Shown: positions 35,699 through 37,855 of the stretch, one piece after another
How the letters are laid out: each line of letters begins with the position of its first letter
Position numbering within the stretch: the stretch's first letter is position 1
DNA from: a virus
Direction: 5' to 3' (one strand)
Virus record (IMG/VR): IMGVR_UViG_3300033149_002200
Span: 1 to 37,855 of that record
Length of the DNA: 37,855 bases
Notes under the pieces: generated by a model
Database searches by the model: none
What the model was told of the DNA's origin: nothing
Seen by the model: only the letters and a program-made list of their open reading frames with translations
Made by a program: the position numbers and the translations under genes

Positions 35699-35852
35699 AT
35701 GCGTACTCCTTATGAATTATTTTTGTATCAATAGGACATTGACAATATGGACATTGTTTTTGTTCTATTCTTGCAAAACCAAAATCTATTCTAATATCTT
35801 TAGTTTCATTGTATACTTCATTACAATTGTGACATTCTTTCAATTTTTTCAT
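35667..35852 (-). CDS. Small zinc-ribbon protein (61 aa)
   Basis: The start at 35852 is favoured by the GGAGAAAGGCGT leader and gives MKKLKECHNCNEVY; a longer frame to 35870 lies inside the preceding gene. CHNC (7-10) and CPYCQC (34-39) form a probable zinc ribbon, and the C-terminus is basic. It overlaps the upstream membrane-protein gene by 32 bases. Function unknown. Confidence 0.55.
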   Translation of the reverse strand: MKKLKECHNCNEVYNETKDIRIDFGFARIEQKQCPYCQCPIDTKIIHKEYACDKIIKTKMD

Positions 35853-36597
35853 ACGCCTTTCTCCAAGCATCTATTGATGATTTACTTTCAATTATTAGCT
35901 TACCATTTATATACACTTGAAATGTTTCATTTGGTCCAGTTATACATTTTGAATTTGGATATTTTTTTAACACCATTGATTTATAACTTCTAGAATCTTT
36001 TTTGATAACTTTCTTTTCTCTATAATAATTTCCAAGTAATGTTGCACAAAATATATTAGCTAACTGCACAAGAAACCTTATAGAAAATAGAAGTATGATA
36101 TTTATTAAGGCAACAATGCCAGTATTTGTTGTAATATCTTGTTTTAATATTTTTGTTAAATCATCTATTATTTTTCTTCTTTCAATAGCAGCAATAGCAG
36201 TATTTCTTTTTTGTTTTTGACCAACAAATGTTTCTCTATCTTTCTTTAGGTCTTGAACTTCATCTTTTAATATTTCAACCAATTCAGTTTCTCTATTTAT
36301 TTGAGTAAGACTATCAAGAGTTGGCTCTACTGCCTGCATACCAGCAGCGAAAATAATAGCACTAAATATACCAACCATAATTATTTTTTGAATTGATACA
36401 AAATACCACTTGGCTTTTATCTTTATTGTTGCTAGCACAAGAACAAATAATTCAAGTAATCCAGCAAGATATATTGGTTGCCATGCACCACTATCATAAA
36501 AAAACTTATAATACCTAGCTGATTCCGTTATCATAAAAAATGATGCCGAACAAATAATTGTCATTAATACTGTTATAAAAAATATCTTCTTATTCAT
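35821..36597 (-). CDS. Multi-pass membrane protein with cytoplasmic coiled coil (258 aa)
   Basis: Hydrophobic segments at about residues 5-22, 43-60, 72-90 and 160-188 suggest four membrane passes. Between the third and fourth lies a charged coiled coil (about 98-150, LKDEVQDLKKDRETF). The C-terminal 65 residues form a soluble basic domain with CITGPNETFQVYINGKLI. No family is recognised. Early-region membrane proteins of phages often affect host exclusion or lysis timing, but nothing specific is shown here. Confidence 0.5.
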   Translation of the reverse strand: MNKKIFFITVLMTIICSASFFMITESARYYKFFYDSGAWQPIYLAGLLELFVLVLATIKIKAKWYFVSIQKIIMVGIFSAIIFAAGMQAVEPTLDSLTQINRETELVEILKDEVQDLKKDRETFVGQKQKRNTAIAAIERRKIIDDLTKILKQDITTNTGIVALINIILLFSIRFLVQLANIFCATLLGNYYREKKVIKKDSRSYKSMVLKKYPNSKCITGPNETFQVYINGKLIIESKSSIDAWRKAYEKIERMSQL

Positions 36598-36796
36598 AGT
36601 CTTCTAATGGACAAAAATCTGGTGGTATTTCTGGTAAACTATATGCTGCACCATAACCTAAATGTCCTTTATATGCTCCTATAAAACCAATTGCATTCTT
36701 ATCAAAATAACATGAAAATGAGTGACCAAATTCTATACCATTATAAGTACTTTTTTTACCTGGACAATTTTTACAATTTACTTTAATTACTTTCAT
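36590..36796 (-). CDS. Small Cys-containing protein (68 aa)
   Basis: The start overlaps the HAD gene stop as ATGA. Cysteines occur as CKNC (8-11), one at 29 and one at 62, so a metal site is possible but not of a standard spacing. The middle is Gly/Tyr-rich (GAYKGHLGYGAAYS). No family is recognised. Confidence 0.45.
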   Translation of the reverse strand: MKVIKVNCKNCPGKKSTYNGIEFGHSFSCYFDKNAIGFIGAYKGHLGYGAAYSLPEIPPDFCPLEDYE

Positions 36797-37230
36797 AATA
36801 ATTCACTAATATGTATAAAATTACAATTAGTAAGGTCAAATGCTGATCGATATTTTTCACTATCATCTATCATATATTTAATCCCCCATCGTTGACAAAT
36901 TTTTGCTTTTGAATCCCACCAATTTTGGTCATCTGTCCATACATCACCTTTATCATCTTTCCATGTTTTAACACCATTATTTTTAAGAAAATCAACAACA
37001 GAATGAATTTCAATATGTCTATTAAAACCAAAAACTTCTTTAGAAAAATTTAATATTTTTAAATCTTCTTTTATTAAAAATTTACTTGGACCAGATACAA
37101 TACAAACATCATTACCAATTTTTGTTAACATTCTTATCATTGGATAAATGACTTCTGGATATGTATCTATAACACCATGAACATCAAATGCTATTTTTAT
37201 TTTTTCACTTTCATATCCAGTTCTTTTCAT
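36793..37230 (-). CDS. HAD-like hydrolase (145 aa)
   Basis: Motif I is IAFDVHGVIDTYP, with the nucleophile D15 but the order D-x-H-G instead of the usual D-x-D-G, so the acid/base position is His17. Motif II is CIVSGPSKF, and YMIDDSEKYRSAF carries the C-terminal acidic pair. The His substitution may change or weaken phosphatase activity. A WTDDQNWWDSKAK segment precedes the last motif. It overlaps the phosphoesterase gene by four bases and probably acts with it on nucleotides. Confidence 0.6.
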   Translation of the reverse strand: MKRTGYESEKIKIAFDVHGVIDTYPEVIYPMIRMLTKIGNDVCIVSGPSKFLIKEDLKILNFSKEVFGFNRHIEIHSVVDFLKNNGVKTWKDDKGDVWTDDQNWWDSKAKICQRWGIKYMIDDSEKYRSAFDLTNCNFIHISELL

Positions 37231-37760
37231 TTCAGTAACTCCTTTATTCTTATTGGTGTATAATCTAAATTTTCAACTGAAACATTGTACCATTTATTTC
37301 TCCATTTATTTTCAGTCAAAAGTGGTATTTTATTATGCGAATGTCCACATATATTTATCATATTTGGACCAATATCATGTTTTGGAGCGTGACTAAAAAG
37401 AAAATTACCTATAAAAAATGGTTTTTTAAACATTGTTATACCAACATTCTTATACCAAGCAATACCATGTTTATCATGGTTTCCTTTTACCATATAAATT
37501 TTACCATTTAAATGTTTTCTAACTCTGCTTACTATTCTTTTATTACCAAAAGAAAGATCACCAAGATGTAGAACTGTATCGTTTTCACTAACAACACTGT
37601 TCCAATTTTCTATCATAATATAGTGCATTTCTCTTAAATTTTTAAATTGTCTATTACAGTATCTAATTATATTTTCATGGTAAAAATGATGGTCTGATAT
37701 AACAAACACATTCATTAGTTCTTTTATAGTAAATAGTTCTGATTGAGTATATGTATTCAT
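37227..37760 (-). CDS. Calcineurin-like metallophosphoesterase (177 aa)
   Basis: All five motifs of the family are visible: ISDHHFYHENI, VLHLGDLSFG, MVKGNHDKHG, FLFSHAP and NICGHSHNKIP. These bind two metals and hydrolyse phosphomono- or diesters. The ATG at 37760 lies at the predicted transcript start and would be leaderless. An ATG at 37715 begins just before the first motif, as is usual in the family, but has no good ribosome-binding site either. It is the first gene of the leftward early-type operon. Confidence 0.75.
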   Translation of the reverse strand: MNTYTQSELFTIKELMNVFVISDHHFYHENIIRYCNRQFKNLREMHYIMIENWNSVVSENDTVLHLGDLSFGNKRIVSRVRKHLNGKIYMVKGNHDKHGIAWYKNVGITMFKKPFFIGNFLFSHAPKHDIGPNMINICGHSHNKIPLLTENKWRNKWYNVSVENLDYTPIRIKELLK

Positions 37761-37767
37761 ATTTTAT

Positions 37768-37796
37768 ATACTAACATAATACAACAAAAAAGTAAA
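37768..37796 (-). promoter_or_regulatory. Sigma70-like promoter of the leftward early-type operon
   Basis: Minus strand: TTTACT (37796-37791), 17-base spacer, TAGTAT (37773-37768). The start of transcription is expected at about 37761, one base from the ATG of the first gene, with no room for a ribosome-binding site. Confidence 0.6.
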
Positions 37797-37818
37797 TAAA
37801 AAATAAAAAAAATAATTA

Positions 37819-37847
37819 GTTTACTTTTTTCAAAAATGTGTTATAAT
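37819..37847 (+). promoter_or_regulatory. Sigma70-like promoter at the right edge, pointing right
   Basis: GTTTACT (37819-37825), a 16-base gap from TTTACT, then TATAAT (37842-37847) followed by AAACGAGT. It is divergent from the leftward promoter 23 bases away. The gene it serves lies beyond the window. Confidence 0.65.
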
Positions 37848-37855
37848 AAACGAGT

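Overview
This window is part of a large, AT-rich, lytic tailed phage of the T4-like superfamily that infects a Gram-negative host. The evidence is a T4-type replication and recombination set (family B polymerase, gp41-like helicase, gp45-like clamp, gp44/gp62-like loader, UvsW, UvsY-like protein), one clear T4-type late promoter (TATAAATA), and T4-style capsid-targeting peptides. A putative outer-membrane lipid A deacylase lipoprotein points to a Gram-negative host. I see no integrase and no CRISPR array.

Layout. (1) 1-11472, rightward: virion genes. Several probable tail or appendage proteins come first, including a fibre gene broken by a frameshift near 4161, followed by small proteins, many of which carry a capsid-targeting-like N-terminus. 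(2) 11469-17869, leftward: a PagL-like lipoprotein, a membrane-anchored lytic transglycosylase, an acidic repeat protein, DNA polymerase (apparently with a non-AUG start), a zinc-ribbon protein, the replicative helicase and a small Cys-rich protein. (3) 17968-20312, rightward: a uvsY-uvsW recombination operon, divergent from (2). (4) 20292-29328, leftward: a late operon starting at a TATAAATA promoter just past a terminator. Three lysis-type genes are followed by eleven consecutive genes whose products begin with an M-[RK/SR]-[LF]-x-x-[YH]-[LI]-x-E peptide. (5) 29415-31965, leftward: a ubiquitin-like conjugation cassette (Ubl, E2-like protein, E1-like protein, JAMM protease). (6) 32032-37760, leftward: sliding clamp, clamp loader, an RpiB-like protein, tRNA-Ser(GCU), a SLOG protein, small membrane proteins, a HAD protein and a metallophosphoesterase.

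The most striking feature is a shared N-terminal peptide on about 18 otherwise unrelated proteins (5301-10809 and 20292-28068). It matches the capsid targeting sequence of T4 internal proteins (such as MKTYQEFIAE of IPIII), which the prohead protease cuts after [LI]-x-E. Here it sits on enzymes: a CCA-adding tRNA nucleotidyltransferase, a cyclic-phosphate-processing receiver-like protein, a P-loop kinase, a DHH phosphoesterase, an AAA+ ATPase, a zincin metalloprotease, a RimK-type ATP-grasp/protease fusion, a HAD phosphatase and three paralogous ADP-ribosyltransferase-like proteins. I infer that the phage packages an enzyme kit in its head and injects it with the DNA, with RNA repair and host takeover as likely aims.

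Sigma70-like promoters of the form TTTAC[ATG]-(16 or 17)-TANNAT recur at the heads of the early-looking operons. Genes within operons are joined mostly by ATGA or TAATG overlaps, which helped in choosing starts and in finding four small genes of 34-57 residues.
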